A stretch of 64,000 nucleotides of DNA from Streptomyces venezuelae (GTDB lineage: Bacteria > Actinomycetota > Actinomycetes > Streptomycetales > Streptomycetaceae), in contig NZ_CP029189.1 of NCBI RefSeq assembly GCF_008642275.1, positions 2,526,001-2,590,000 of the forward strand, written 5' to 3'. The notes below the pieces were generated by a model. That model had not been told where the DNA came from. It searched no databases and saw only the letters and a list, made by a program, of their open reading frames with translations. Shown in pieces: positions 35,665 to 44,775 of the stretch. Positions within the stretch are counted from its first letter, which is position 1. Each line of letters opens with the position of its first letter. The position numbers and the translations under genes are program-made.

Positions 35665-36951
35665 CTACGCCGACTTCTCGTGCGGGCCCTGGTCCTTCGG
35701 GACGATCCGCGGGACCAGCGTCGGGTTGACGTTGGAGCGGACCACGTCCGCGGTGATGACGACCCGGGCCACGTCCTTGCGGGACGGGACCTCGTACATC
35801 ACCGACATCAGGACCTCTTCCATGATGGCGCGCAGGCCGCGCGCGCCCGTCTGGCGCAGGATCGCCTGGTCCGCGATGGCCTCCAGCGCCTCGCGCTCGA
35901 AGTCCAGCTCCACACCGTCGAGTTCGAACAGCCGCTGGTACTGCTTCACCAGGGCGTTGCGCGGCTCGATGAGGATCTGGAGCAGGGCCTCGCGGTCCAG
36001 GTTGTGCACGGAGGTCAGCACGGGGAGGCGGCCGATGAACTCGGGGATCATCCCGAACTTCACCAGGTCCTCCGGCATGACCTCCTGGAACTGGTCACTG
36101 GCCTCGATCTCGCGCTTCGAGCGGATCGTCGCCCCGAAGCCGATGCCCTTGGCGCCCGCACGCGACTCGATGATCTTCTCCAGGCCGGCGAAGGCGCCGC
36201 CCACGATGAAGAGCACGTTCGTCGTGTCGATCTGGATGAACTCCTGGTGCGGGTGCTTCCGGCCGCCCTGCGGCGGTACGGAGGCGGTCGTGCCTTCCAG
36301 GATCTTCAGGAGGGCCTGCTGCACGCCCTCGCCGCTCACGTCGCGCGTGATCGACGGGTTCTCGCTCTTGCGGGCCACCTTGTCGATCTCGTCGATGTAG
36401 ATGATCCCGGTCTCGGCCTTCTTGACGTCGTAGTCGGCGGCCTGGATCAGCTTGAGCAGGATGTTCTCGACGTCCTCGCCGACGTACCCCGCCTCCGTCA
36501 GCGCCGTCGCGTCGGCGATGGCGAACGGGACGTTCAGCATGCGGGCGAGGGTCTGGGCCAGCAGGGTCTTGCCCGAGCCCGTGGGGCCCAGCAGCAGGAT
36601 GTTGGACTTGGCGAGCTCGATCGCGTCGTCCCGGCCCTGCGCGCCGCCGTTCTCGCCGGCCTGCACGCGCTTGTAGTGGTTGTAGACCGCCACCGAGAGC
36701 GCCTTCTTCGCCGGCTCCTGGCCGACGACGTAGCTCTCCAGGAACTCGTAGATCTCACGGGGCTTGGGGAGTTCCTCCCACCGGACCTCGGAGGTCTCCG
36801 CGAGTTCCTCTTCGATGATCTCGTTGCAGAGGTCGATGCACTCGTCGCAGATGTACACACCGGGTCCTGCGATGAGCTTCTTCACCTGCTTCTGGCTCTT
36901 TCCGCAGAACGAGCACTTGAGCAGATCGCCGCCGTCACCGATGCGTGCCAC
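35665..36951 (-). CDS. clpX: ATP-dependent Clp protease ATP-binding subunit ClpX
   Basis: AAA+ unfoldase of 428 residues that feeds substrates to ClpP. The N-terminal zinc-binding domain ([10 protein letters not shown] and CDECIDLC) is followed by Walker [14 protein letters not shown], Walker [10 protein letters not shown] and sensor regions. The ClpP-docking loop is seen as [10 protein letters not shown], containing IGF. The length and all motifs are intact. It lies 153 bases after clpP2, but two hairpins are in that gap, so it is probably transcribed mostly from its own promoter. Confidence 0.99.
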   Translation of the reverse strand: MARIGDGGDLLKCSFCGKSQKQVKKLIAGPGVYICDECIDLCNEIIEEELAETSEVRWEELPKPREIYEFLESYVVGQEPAKKALSVAVYNHYKRVQAGENGGAQGRDDAIELAKSNILLLGPTGSGKTLLAQTLARMLNVPFAIADATALTEAGYVGEDVENILLKLIQAADYDVKKAETGIIYIDEIDKVARKSENPSITRDVSGEGVQQALLKILEGTTASVPPQGGRKHPHQEFIQIDTTNVLFIVGGAFAGLEKIIESRAGAKGIGFGATIRSKREIEASDQFQEVMPEDLVKFGMIPEFIGRLPVLTSVHNLDREALLQILIEPRNALVKQYQRLFELDGVELDFEREALEAIADQAILRQTGARGLRAIMEEVLMSVMYEVPSRKDVARVVITADVVRSNVNPTLVPRIVPKDQGPHEKSA

Positions 36952-37024
36952 GAGGTGCTTCCCCTTCGCCTGGGAGACGCCTGGTTCAGCGCTCCTGGTG
37001 CCTCATATCCGACGGTACCTTGCC

Positions 37025-37046
37025 GGGGGCCCCGTGCGGGGCCCCC
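37025..37046 (-). terminator. second hairpin between clpP2 and clpX
   Basis: A 9-bp G/C-only stem (37025-37033 with 37038-37046) with loop GTGC follows the hairpin at 37058-37081. Confidence 0.65.
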
Positions 37047-37057
37047 TTGACGTGGTT

Positions 37058-37081
37058 CACATCGCCGAATCCGGCGATGTG
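37058..37081 (-). terminator. first hairpin between clpP2 and clpX
   Basis: A perfect 10-bp stem (37058-37067 with 37072-37081) with loop AATC lies 23 bases after the clpP2 stop. It may instead be a regulator-binding dyad for a clpX promoter. Confidence 0.6.
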
Positions 37082-37104
37082 CCCGCGTCAACTGGAGGCA
37101 AGGA

Positions 37105-37770
37105 TCAGTGGGAGTTCTTGCGGGTCGAGACGATCTGGTCGATCAGGCCGTACGCGAGGGCGTCCTCGGCCGTCAGGATCTTGTCGCGCTCGATGTCGTC
37201 GCGGATCTTCTCGATCGGCGTCGTCGAGTGCTTGGCCAGCATGGTCTCCAGCTGGTCACGCATGCGCAGGATCTCGTTGGCCGCGATCTCCAGGTCGGAG
37301 AGCTGCTCGCGGCCGGTGCCACCGGAGGGCTGGTGGATCAGCACGCGGGCGTTCGGCAGGGCCATGCGCTTGCCGGGGGTACCGGCGGCCAGCAGGACCG
37401 CGGCGGCGGAGGCCGCCTGGCCCATGCAGACCGTCTGGATGTCCGGCTTCACGAACTGCATCGTGTCGTAGATCGCCGTCAGCGCGGTGAAGGAGCCACC
37501 GGGGCTGTTGATGTAGATCGAGATGTCACGGTCCGGGTCCATCGACTCCAGGCACAGCAGCTGCGCCATGACGTCGTTGGCGGACGCGTCGTCGATCTGC
37601 ACGCCGAGGAAGATCACGCGCTCCTCGAAGAGCTTCGCGTACGGGTCGTACTCGCGCACGCCCTGCGAGGTGCGCTCGACGAAGCGCGGGATGACGTAGC
37701 GGTTGTCCACCTGCGGGCCGGTGTAGAGGCCGCTCGCGGAGAAGTTGTTCTGCATCTGGGTGTTCACCAT
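37105..37770 (-). CDS. clpP2: ClpP family serine protease, ClpP2
   Basis: Proteolytic subunit of 221 residues. The catalytic triad is recognisable as Ser in [11 protein letters not shown], His in [11 protein letters not shown] and Asp in [18 protein letters not shown]. The longer N-terminus ([19 protein letters not shown]) is typical of the actinobacterial ClpP2 subunit, which forms mixed complexes with ClpP1 (family knowledge). It follows clpP1 by 54 bases and is co-transcribed with it. A start at MQNN, five codons downstream, is an alternative. Confidence 0.98.
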   Translation of the reverse strand: MVNTQMQNNFSASGLYTGPQVDNRYVIPRFVERTSQGVREYDPYAKLFEERVIFLGVQIDDASANDVMAQLLCLESMDPDRDISIYINSPGGSFTALTAIYDTMQFVKPDIQTVCMGQAASAAAVLLAAGTPGKRMALPNARVLIHQPSGGTGREQLSDLEIAANEILRMRDQLETMLAKHSTTPIEKIRDDIERDKILTAEDALAYGLIDQIVSTRKNSH

Positions 37771-37824
37771 CCTGGTGGCGTTCTGCGGGCTGTCGGCTGA
37801 CGGGTACTGACGGTGGAGCCTCGA

Positions 37825-38442
37825 TCAGGCCCCGGTGCCGCCGCCGCCCGGCGCGTTGGACGCGGCCGAGATGATGTCGTCGATGAGGCCGTACTCCTTG
37901 GCCTCCTCGGCGGTGAACCAGCGGTCGCGGTCGCCGTCGCGGATGATGGCCTCGACGGACTGGCCCGAGTGGAACGCGGTGATCTCGGCCATCCGCTGCT
38001 TGGTGCGCAGCAGGTACTGGGCCTGGATCTTGATGTCGGAGGCGGTGCCGCCGATGCCGGCGGAGCCCTGGTGCATCAGGATGTCGGTGTTCGGCAGGGC
38101 GAAGCGCTTGCCCTTGGCGCCACCGGTGAGCAGGAACTGCCCCATCGAGGCGGCCATGCCCATGCCGATGGTGACGACGTCGTTCGGGATGAACTGCATG
38201 GTGTCGTAGACGGCCATGCCGGCCGTCACGGAGCCACCGGGGCTGTTGATGTAGAGGAAGATGTCCTTCTCCGGCTCGGCGGCCAGGAGCAGGAGCTGCG
38301 CGGTGATCTTGTTCGCGATGTCGTCGTCGACCTGCTGGCCGAGGAAGATGATGCGCTCGCCGAGCAGCCGGTTGTAGACATGGTCGCCGAGGCCGCCACC
38401 GATGGACGGCTCACCCGCGGCGTAAGGCTTCAGATTCGTCAC
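37825..38442 (-). CDS. clpP1: ClpP family serine protease, ClpP1
   Basis: First gene of the clpP1-clpP2 operon, 205 residues. The triad is seen as Ser in [11 protein letters not shown], His in [10 protein letters not shown] and Asp in [18 protein letters not shown]. The C-terminus is Gly-rich. In Streptomyces the operon is activated by ClgR, and ClpP1 mutants are altered in development (family knowledge). A candidate ClgR site lies about 165 bases upstream at 38608-38621, supporting the same control here. Confidence 0.98.
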   Translation of the reverse strand: MTNLKPYAAGEPSIGGGLGDHVYNRLLGERIIFLGQQVDDDIANKITAQLLLLAAEPEKDIFLYINSPGGSVTAGMAVYDTMQFIPNDVVTIGMGMAASMGQFLLTGGAKGKRFALPNTDILMHQGSAGIGGTASDIKIQAQYLLRTKQRMAEITAFHSGQSVEAIIRDGDRDRWFTAEEAKEYGLIDDIISAASNAPGGGGTGA

Positions 38443-38601
38443 GTATCCACCTGCTCGTCTCCGACGGCCATGTGCCGTCTCAGCGTCTCGTTCTGGGGTC
38501 CGTGCCGGCCTGAGCGGACGGGTCCGCCGGCGCCCGGGTACTCACGTGCCCTCGTATTCATGGACCCTAACGCGCAGGTAGGACAACGCCATCCCGCTTC
38601 C

Positions 38602-38621
38602 CGAACTGTTCGCTCGGAGCG
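38602..38621. promoter_or_regulatory. candidate ClgR operator upstream of clpP1
   Basis: GTTCGCTCGGAGCG (38608-38621) resembles the published ClgR-type half-sites GTTCGC and GCG, though the spacing may differ by one base from the consensus I remember. It overlaps a perfect dyad CGAAC-T-GTTCG (38602-38612). It lies in the 310-base gap between the tig terminator and clpP1, where I see no other gene. Confidence 0.5.
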
Positions 38622-38686
38622 CAAGCTCCCGGAGCCGTGCGGGACCCGTCCGGGGCCCGCGTCCGGCCCGGGCCGAGCGCATGCCG

Positions 38687-38720
38687 GAAGGGCCCGGACG
38701 CGACTGCGTCCGGGCCCTTC
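38687..38720 (-). terminator. tig terminator
   Basis: A perfect 15-bp stem (38687-38701 with 38706-38720) with loop GACT lies 32 bases after the tig stop, separating tig from the clpP1P2 operon. Confidence 0.88.
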
Positions 38721-38752
38721 GGGGCACTGCTCAGCGGGCTTCGCCCGGGGTG

Positions 38753-40141
38753 TTACTTGGCCTCGTCGGCCTTGACCTCGTCGTCACCGTCGACGGCGGC
38801 CTCGACGGTCTCGGCGGCCTGCTCCTCGTCCTCGTCGGACAGGTCCACGACCTCACCGTTGGTGTCGACGACCTTGGCGGCCTCGACGACGACCGCGAGG
38901 GCCTTGCCGCGGGCGACCTCGCCGACCAGCATCGGAACCTGGCCACCCTCGACGACGGCCTGGGCGAACTGGTCGGGGGACATGCCGGAGGAGGCGGCGC
39001 GGCGCATGAGGTGCTCGGTGAGCTCCTCCTGGTTGACGCCCAGCTTCTCCTTGTTGACGAGCGCGTCGAGGACGAACTGGGTCTTGATGCCCTTGATCGC
39101 CTGCTCGGAGGTCTCGGCGTCGAACTCCTCGACCGTCTTGCCCTGGAACTCCAGGTACTTCTCGATGGTCAGACCCATCTGGCCGAGCTGGTGGTGCTCC
39201 AGGTTGTGCTTGCGGGTCTGGACCTCGTCCGCGAGGAGCTTCTCGGGGATCGGGACCTCGACGAGCTCCAGCAGCTTCTCCAGGACGCGCTCCTGGGCCT
39301 GCGTGGCCTGGTCGTACTGCTTCATGTTCTCGAGGCGCTTGCGGCTGTCGGCCTTGAGGTCCTCGATGGTGTCGAACTCGCTCGCCAGCTGCGCGAACTC
39401 GTCGTCCAGGGCCGGGAGCTCCTTGGCGGAGACCTTGGTGACCTTGACGGTGACCTCGGCGTCCTTGCCCTCGGCGGAGCCGCCCTTCAGCTGCGAGGTG
39501 AAGGTGGCCTCGCCACCGGCCTCCAGGCCGGTGACGGCCTCGTCGATGCCCTCGAGGAGCTCGCCCGAGCCGATGGTGTAGGAGACGTCGGAGGCGACGC
39601 CGTCGGGCAGCACCTCGCCGTCGACCTTGGCCTCCAGGTCGATGGTGACGACGTCACCCTCGGCGGCGGCGCGCTCGACGTCCGTGGTGGACGCGAAGCG
39701 GCCACGCAGCTGCTCGACGGACTTCTCGACGTCCTCGTCGGAGACCTCGATGGCGTCGACCTCGACCTCGATGCCGGAGAAGTCCGGGATCTCGATCTCG
39801 GGACGGACGTCGACCTCGGCGGTGAAGGCGAGGACCTCGCCGTCCTTCAGCTCGGTGATGTCCACGTCCGGCTGGCCCAGCGGGTTCAGGTCGGCCTCGT
39901 TGACGGCCTCGGTGTAGAACTTCGGGAGCGCGTCGTTGACGGCCTCCTCCAGCACCGCACCACGGCCGAAGCGCTGGTCGATGACGCGGGCCGGGATCTT
40001 GCCCTTGCGGAAGCCCTTCACCGTGACCTGCTGGTTGATCTTCTTGTACGCCGCGTCGAGGCTGTCCTTGAGCTCCTCGAAGGGCACCTCGACAGTGAGC
40101 CGAACCCGAGTCGGGTTCAGGGTCTCCACGGCGCTCTTCAC
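38753..40141 (-). CDS. tig: trigger factor (ribosome-associated chaperone / PPIase)
   Basis: A 462-residue chaperone. The ribosome-binding N-terminal domain carries the signature [17 protein letters not shown] near residue 45. The FKBP-like PPIase domain covers roughly 150-240 ([19 protein letters not shown]). A helical C-terminal domain and an acidic Glu/Asp/Ala tail follow. GTG at 40141 has a textbook AAGGAG seven bases upstream and matches the point where similarity begins, although the frame is open further upstream. A tRNA-Pro gene lies 164 bases upstream on the same strand. Confidence 0.98.
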   Translation of the reverse strand: MKSAVETLNPTRVRLTVEVPFEELKDSLDAAYKKINQQVTVKGFRKGKIPARVIDQRFGRGAVLEEAVNDALPKFYTEAVNEADLNPLGQPDVDITELKDGEVLAFTAEVDVRPEIEIPDFSGIEVEVDAIEVSDEDVEKSVEQLRGRFASTTDVERAAAEGDVVTIDLEAKVDGEVLPDGVASDVSYTIGSGELLEGIDEAVTGLEAGGEATFTSQLKGGSAEGKDAEVTVKVTKVSAKELPALDDEFAQLASEFDTIEDLKADSRKRLENMKQYDQATQAQERVLEKLLELVEVPIPEKLLADEVQTRKHNLEHHQLGQMGLTIEKYLEFQGKTVEEFDAETSEQAIKGIKTQFVLDALVNKEKLGVNQEELTEHLMRRAASSGMSPDQFAQAVVEGGQVPMLVGEVARGKALAVVVEAAKVVDTNGEVVDLSDEDEEQAAETVEAAVDGDDEVKADEAK

Positions 40142-40249
40142 GGTTCGGTCTCCTTGTGGCTGACTGCTGGGGATTCTGCCGTCGCGCTGTGATTCAGCGG
40201 TTCGGCGGACTTCGGCCCGGTACATCAGACACACGGGCACGCAGCTTGC

Positions 40250-40280
40250 ATAGTAACCGCAAGCGGCAATCAGCCCACAA
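40250..40280 (-). promoter_or_regulatory. candidate tig promoter
   Basis: On the minus strand TTGTGG (40280-40275) and TACTAT (40255-40250) are separated by 19 bases, between tRNA-Pro and tig. The -10 is good and the spacing is slightly long. Confidence 0.4.
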
Positions 40281-40305
40281 CGCGATCTTGTGGAGACACT
40301 GCTGA

Positions 40306-40382
40306 TGGTCGGGGTGGCCGGATTCGAACCGACGACCTTCCGCTCCCAAAGCGGACGCGCTACCAAGCTGCGCCACACCCCG
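40306..40382 (-). tRNA. tRNA-Pro(TGG)
   Basis: A 77-base cloverleaf on the minus strand with acceptor stem CGGGGTG/CACCCCG, D-loop GCGCAGCTTGGTAGCGC, anticodon loop TTTGGGA (anticodon TGG), T-loop GGTTCGAATCC and an encoded 3' CCA. It reads proline codons, including CCA. Confidence 0.97.
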
Positions 40383-40503
40383 TCGGTGCGACACGTAGGG
40401 TACATGCCTGGAGACACTCTGATGCGCGCGGTTTCCCGAGGCATTCCGGGCGGGCCTCCGCCACGACGCCGAATGTGGTGTGCGCTCACCGGGAACGACC
40501 CGC

Positions 40504-40509
40504 TAGGAT
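40504..40509 (+). promoter_or_regulatory. candidate -10 box for tRNA-Gly
   Basis: TAGGAT at 40504-40509 lies 41 bases before the tRNA-Gly 5' end, a normal distance allowing for a short 5' leader. No good -35 is seen. Confidence 0.35.
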
Positions 40510-40550
40510 GCTGTCCGTGCCAAGGTCCCCGGACCTGCGGCGCGTGCGTT

Positions 40551-40621
40551 GCGGGTGTAGCTCAATGGTAGAGCACTAGTCTTCCAAACTAGCTACGCGG
40601 GTTCGATTCCCGTCACCCGCT
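40551..40621 (+). tRNA. tRNA-Gly(TCC)
   Basis: A 71-base cloverleaf with acceptor stem GCGGGTG/CACCCGC, D-loop TAGCTCAATGGTAGAGCA, anticodon loop CTTCCAA (anticodon TCC), T-arm GGGTTCGATTCCCG and discriminator T. No 3' CCA is encoded. It reads GGA and GGG. Confidence 0.97.
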
Positions 40622-40631
40622 CTGAAGACGA

Positions 40632-40670
40632 AAGGGCCAGGTCAGAGGACATCTCCTCGACCTGGCCCTT
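40632..40670 (+). terminator. tRNA-Gly terminator
   Basis: A 12-bp outer stem (40632-40643 with 40659-40670) continues into a 5-bp inner stem (GAGGA/TCCTC), placed 11 bases after the tRNA. Confidence 0.88.
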
Positions 40671-40852
40671 CGCCGTTCCCGAGGTCCGGACCAGCCCCGC
40701 GGCGTGCCGGTGCCGGTACACGCCGCCAAGTCGGTTCCCGATCCATCCTGTTCGGCAGCGAACGGTGGGGGGAACATGGGCGGCGCGAAGACGGGGCGGC
40801 GCGGCGGCCGTGGGACCGCCCTGTTCTGCCTGGTGCCACCGGTCCGCGGCGC

Positions 40853-40871
40853 CCCGGGCCGACCGCCCGGG
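40853..40871 (-). terminator. terminator of the 64-residue membrane protein gene
   Basis: A perfect 7-bp CCCGGGC/GCCCGGG stem with a 5-base loop lies immediately after the stop. The rest of 40671-40852 shows nothing I can assign. Confidence 0.55.
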
Positions 40872-40872
40872 A

Positions 40873-41067
40873 TCAGAGCTTGATGTTCGCGATCATCGTC
40901 GCGAGGGAGTTCAGGAAACGGTTCACGTCGTCCGCGATCGAGCTGGACGCGAGGAAGAAGCCGAAGAGCGCCGCGACGATGGCGGGGCCCGTCTTGATGT
41001 GGTTGCCACGGATCAGCACCACCAGGATGACCGCCAACAGAACCACCACTGACAGCGAAATGGCCAC
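40873..41067 (-). CDS. small hydrophobic membrane protein (64 aa), function unknown
   Basis: A 64-residue protein with a GTG start. Two transmembrane helices are predicted: SLSVVVLLAVILVVLI near the N-terminus and TGPAIVAALFGFFLASS in the middle, then an amphipathic C-terminal helix (DDVNRFLNSLATMIANIKL). Short proteins of this pattern recur in Streptomyces genomes, which supports a real gene, but no role is known. It stands alone between the tRNA-Gly terminator and the HD-domain gene, with its own short hairpin. The ribosome-binding site is weak (AAGG about 11 bases upstream). Confidence 0.78.
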   Translation of the reverse strand: MAISLSVVVLLAVILVVLIRGNHIKTGPAIVAALFGFFLASSSIADDVNRFLNSLATMIANIKL

Positions 41068-41243
41068 TACTGATCACACCTTCGGTCGTCCCCTGGTCGG
41101 CCCGGGGCGCACGGCCTGGCACACCCCCACATGCACCATCCTCCCACCAACGGGCCCCGGCTATACGCCCCGTGACGAACAGGCGTGGTTCCGTTTCCGC
41201 CAACCACATGTGCGACAGGAATATTTCGGGCGCGAGGCACGGG

Positions 41244-41699
41244 TCACGGGGCGGTGAGGCCGAGGAGGGAACGGATATTCGCATACTTTACGGACAGCCT
41301 CTCGCGCGTGGGACCGTCCAGCACGGAGAGGCGTACGGGGTCCGCGTTGTGCGCGAGGTCGGCTTCCTTGACCAGCAGGGCGCCCGGGGTGGCCAGGATG
41401 CGGGCCGCGTACCGCTCCACCGGTTCGTCGGGGCGCTTGGTGACCGCCAGGACCATGTCCTTCACCGACTGCGGGAGGGCAGCGGAATCCAGCCAGGTGA
41501 GGCTGAGGGCCTCGTCCTCGATGGCGTCGTGGAGCCAGGCCGCCGCCTGCTGTTCGGCGCTGCCGCCGCGCAGCCGCACGCCCTCGGCCACGGCCGCGAG
41601 GTGTTCGGCGTAGGGCCGGCCGGCCTTGTCGGTCTGGCCCTCGTGCGCGCTGCGCGCCAGGGCCTCGACCTCGATGAGGGTCAGGGGGCTGTCCGTCAT
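41244..41699 (-). CDS. HD-domain protein (short RelA/SpoT hydrolase-like)
   Basis: A 151-residue protein. The metal-binding HD-superfamily residues appear in ARSAHEGQTDKAGRPYAEH and in AAWLHDAIEDEAL, which resembles the hydrolase part of RelA/SpoT proteins and small alarmone hydrolases. No synthetase domain is present, so it could be a stand-alone phosphohydrolase; the substrate is not known. Its ATG overlaps the stop of the upstream decarboxylase gene (ATGA at 41696-41699), so the two are translationally coupled. Nothing visible links the two activities. Confidence 0.85.
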   Translation of the reverse strand: MTDSPLTLIEVEALARSAHEGQTDKAGRPYAEHLAAVAEGVRLRGGSAEQQAAAWLHDAIEDEALSLTWLDSAALPQSVKDMVLAVTKRPDEPVERYAARILATPGALLVKEADLAHNADPVRLSVLDGPTRERLSVKYANIRSLLGLTAP

Positions 41700-43084
41700 G
41701 CGATCTCCCTTGCCGCTGCGCCGAGGGCCTTCGCTGCCCGGCGCACGTCCGCCTGCGTGGTACGCCAGTTGGAGAACGCGGCGCGCAGGCCGGCGGTTCC
41801 CCCGTAGACGGTGGGAGTGACGAACACCTCGGCGGCGGCCGCCTCCCGCAGGGCGGCGAGGCGCTCCGGAGTGGGGGCCTCGGCCAGGGTGAAGCAGACG
41901 ACGTTCAGGCGGACCGGGGCGAGGAGGGTGAAGGCGGGGTCCTCCTCCAGGGCGGCGCCGAGCGCGCGGGCGCAGGCGATGTCGCGTTCGACGATCTCCC
42001 GGTGGCCCTGGCGGCCGTACGCGCGGAGCGTGAACCAGGCGGCGAGGGCACGCAGCCGGTGCGAGTTCTCGGGGGTGAGGTGGACGAGGTCGGGGTGGTC
42101 TCCCAGGGGGCCGAGGTAGGCGGCGGAGTTCTGGAAGACGCGGGCCTGCAGGTCGCGTCGGCGGGTGAACTGGACGGCGCTGTCGTAGGGGACGTTGAGC
42201 CATTTGTGCAGGTCGACGCAGAGGGAGTCGGAGGCGTCGAGGCCGTCGGCGAGGTGCGCGTGCTCCGGGGAGAGCGCGGCGAAGGCTCCGAACGCGGCGT
42301 CGGTGTGCAGCCAGAAGTCGTGGCGTTCGCGCAGGGCTCCGATCGCCCGGAGGTCGTCGAAGTCGACGGTGTTGACGGTGCCGGCGTTGGCGACGACCAC
42401 GGCGGGTCCGGGGGTGTCGGCGAGCGCCCGCTCCAGGGCGGCGGGGTCGACGGCCTCGCGGCCGGGCAGGGTGGGCACCTGGACCAGGGAGTTGCGGCCG
42501 AGGCCCAGGACCGAGAGGGCCTTGGCGATCGAGGAGTGCGGGGCGCCGGAGAGCACGCGGACCGGGCCGAGGGCTCCCGCGCCGTCGTCGGCCGGGCTGA
42601 CGCCGAGGCGTTCGCCGAGCCATTCGCGGGCGATGGCGAGGCCGGTGGTGTTGGACATGGTGGCGCCGGACACGAAGCTGCCGGAGTGGGCGGCGCTCAG
42701 GCCGAAGAGCTCGCGGAGCCAGCCGACGGTCTCGCGTTCGAGGTCCTGGCCGCCGCCGTCGAGGGCGGAGTTGGAGTTCTGGTCGTGGACGGCGGTGAGC
42801 CAGTCCCCGGCGAGGGCGGCGGGGGTGGCGCCGCCGGTGACGAAGCCGAGGTAGCGCGGTCCCGCGGAGGCCGACAGACGGGGCTCCCAGCGGGCGCGGA
42901 ATGCGGTGAGCGCGGCGTCCGTGCCGCCGGCGTGCTCCGGGAGGGGTTCGCAGTCGTGCGGCTTTCCCGCGGGCGGTACGACGGGACGCGCGTCCAGGGC
43001 GGCGAGCGCGTCGGCGGCGGCGCCTCGGGTGGCGTCGAGGAGTTCGGGGAGCCGGGCGAGGTCGGCGGCGAGCATACGGTCCAT
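41696..43084 (-). CDS. PLP-dependent decarboxylase (group II) / aminotransferase-like
   Basis: A fold-type I PLP enzyme of 462 residues, related to the glutamate/aromatic amino-acid decarboxylase group. The cofactor lysine is in CVDLHKWLNVPYDSAVQF. The Asp that contacts the pyridine ring is in FWLHTDAAFGAF, and the phosphate-cup segment is SGATMSNTTGLAIAREW. Its substrate cannot be predicted; such genes are often annotated broadly as aspartate aminotransferase family proteins. It is coupled to the downstream HD-domain gene by a four-base overlap. ATG at 43084 is used, with a second ATG three codons later. Confidence 0.9.
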   Translation of the reverse strand: MDRMLAADLARLPELLDATRGAAADALAALDARPVVPPAGKPHDCEPLPEHAGGTDAALTAFRARWEPRLSASAGPRYLGFVTGGATPAALAGDWLTAVHDQNSNSALDGGGQDLERETVGWLRELFGLSAAHSGSFVSGATMSNTTGLAIAREWLGERLGVSPADDGAGALGPVRVLSGAPHSSIAKALSVLGLGRNSLVQVPTLPGREAVDPAALERALADTPGPAVVVANAGTVNTVDFDDLRAIGALRERHDFWLHTDAAFGAFAALSPEHAHLADGLDASDSLCVDLHKWLNVPYDSAVQFTRRRDLQARVFQNSAAYLGPLGDHPDLVHLTPENSHRLRALAAWFTLRAYGRQGHREIVERDIACARALGAALEEDPAFTLLAPVRLNVVCFTLAEAPTPERLAALREAAAAEVFVTPTVYGGTAGLRAAFSNWRTTQADVRRAAKALGAAAREIA

Positions 43085-43166
43085 GGGGGCACGTTAGGCG
43101 CGGCCGGGGCCCGGTGGGCGGGCCAATCCGCGGGGAGTGGCCCGTGCGCCGCCGTAGGCTCGCCGG

Positions 43167-43841
43167 ATGATCGCGAAACGGTGGACGGGGCGAGGGATAC
43201 CGGGTCTGGTCGTGGCGGGGGTGCTGGCGGGGGCGCTGGCGGGGGCGGCCGGGTGCTCGCCGCCCCCGGCCCCGAGGGCGGCTCCCGGGCCGACCGCGGC
43301 GAGCGGGCCCGCCCCGGCTCCCCGCCCCACCGCGGCGAGCGGGCCGGCCGGGCGCCCGCCCGTGCGCAGTGCGCCCTCGGCGTCGCCGACCCCGGCGGAG
43401 CCCTGCCCCGAGGGCGGGGTCCGGCTCGTCGAGGGGGACGGGAACGCGGCCATGGGGCTGCGGGTGGCGGACTTCCAGCTGGTCAACTGCGGTGCACAGC
43501 CGTACGTACTGGAGGGCTACCCGGGGCTGTCGCTGCGCGACGACCGCGACGATCCGGTGGCGGTCGCGGTGGAGCACGGGTCGGCGGGGATCACCACGGG
43601 CACCCCGGACCTGGACGGGGCCCCGCGGCCGGTGACGCTGGCCCCGGGGCAGGCGGCCTCCTTCGGGATGGTGTGGCGCAACCTCGTCACCGAATCGGCG
43701 GCTCCGCCCGTGACGGCGCGGATCGTGGAGGTCGAGCCCCGGCCCGGGGCACCCCGGCTGTGGCTGCGGCTCGCCGCACCGGTGGACCTCGGGAACACCG
43801 GGAAGCTGGGGCTCGGACCGTGGCGGCCGCTGCTCCGCTGA
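43167..43841 (+). CDS. DUF4232-type secreted lipoprotein
   Basis: A 224-residue protein. The N-terminus has a basic region, a hydrophobic helix (LVVAGVLAGALAG) and a lipobox AAGC with the lipidated Cys at residue 30. A Pro/Ala/Ser-rich linker runs to about residue 75. The globular domain matches the DUF4232 pattern: GLRVADFQLVNCGAQPYVLEGYP, LAPGQAASFGMVW and LRLAAPVDLGNTGKLGLGPW. It contains two Cys (EPCPEGG and LVNCGAQ) that may form a disulfide. The function is unknown. It converges on the ABC ATPase gene with only three bases between the stops. Confidence 0.87.
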   Translation: MIAKRWTGRGIPGLVVAGVLAGALAGAAGCSPPPAPRAAPGPTAASGPAPAPRPTAASGPAGRPPVRSAPSASPTPAEPCPEGGVRLVEGDGNAAMGLRVADFQLVNCGAQPYVLEGYPGLSLRDDRDDPVAVAVEHGSAGITTGTPDLDGAPRPVTLAPGQAASFGMVWRNLVTESAAPPVTARIVEVEPRPGAPRLWLRLAAPVDLGNTGKLGLGPWRPLLR

Positions 43842-43844
43842 GCC

Positions 43845-44660
<816 letters not shown>

Positions 44661-44751
44661 GGTGTGCCGCCTCTCGCCGCCGTCCTGATCGTGGCTCCGA
44701 CGCTACGGATCATGGTGGGGCGGCGGCCATGACGCCGTCCGGTGGACCGGT

Positions 44752-44769
44752 GGTGGGGCAGACCCCACC
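44752..44769 (-). terminator. weak hairpin after the PP2C phosphatase gene
   Basis: A 7-bp stem (GGTGGGG/CCCCACC) with loop CAGA lies seven bases past the stop. Confidence 0.4.
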
Positions 44770-44775
44770 CCGTGC

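Noticed and set aside
35680..37050. Long plus-strand open frame opposite clpX
   Set aside because: It is an antisense shadow of a perfectly conserved gene; its Val/Asp/Leu-rich product matches nothing.
40776..40874. Small plus-strand frame of about 32 codons with a GGTGGGGGGAAC site before ATG
   Set aside because: The purine-rich site is attractive, but the Arg/Gly/Pro composition looks non-coding and it overlaps the end of the 64-residue membrane protein gene. No conservation can be judged here.
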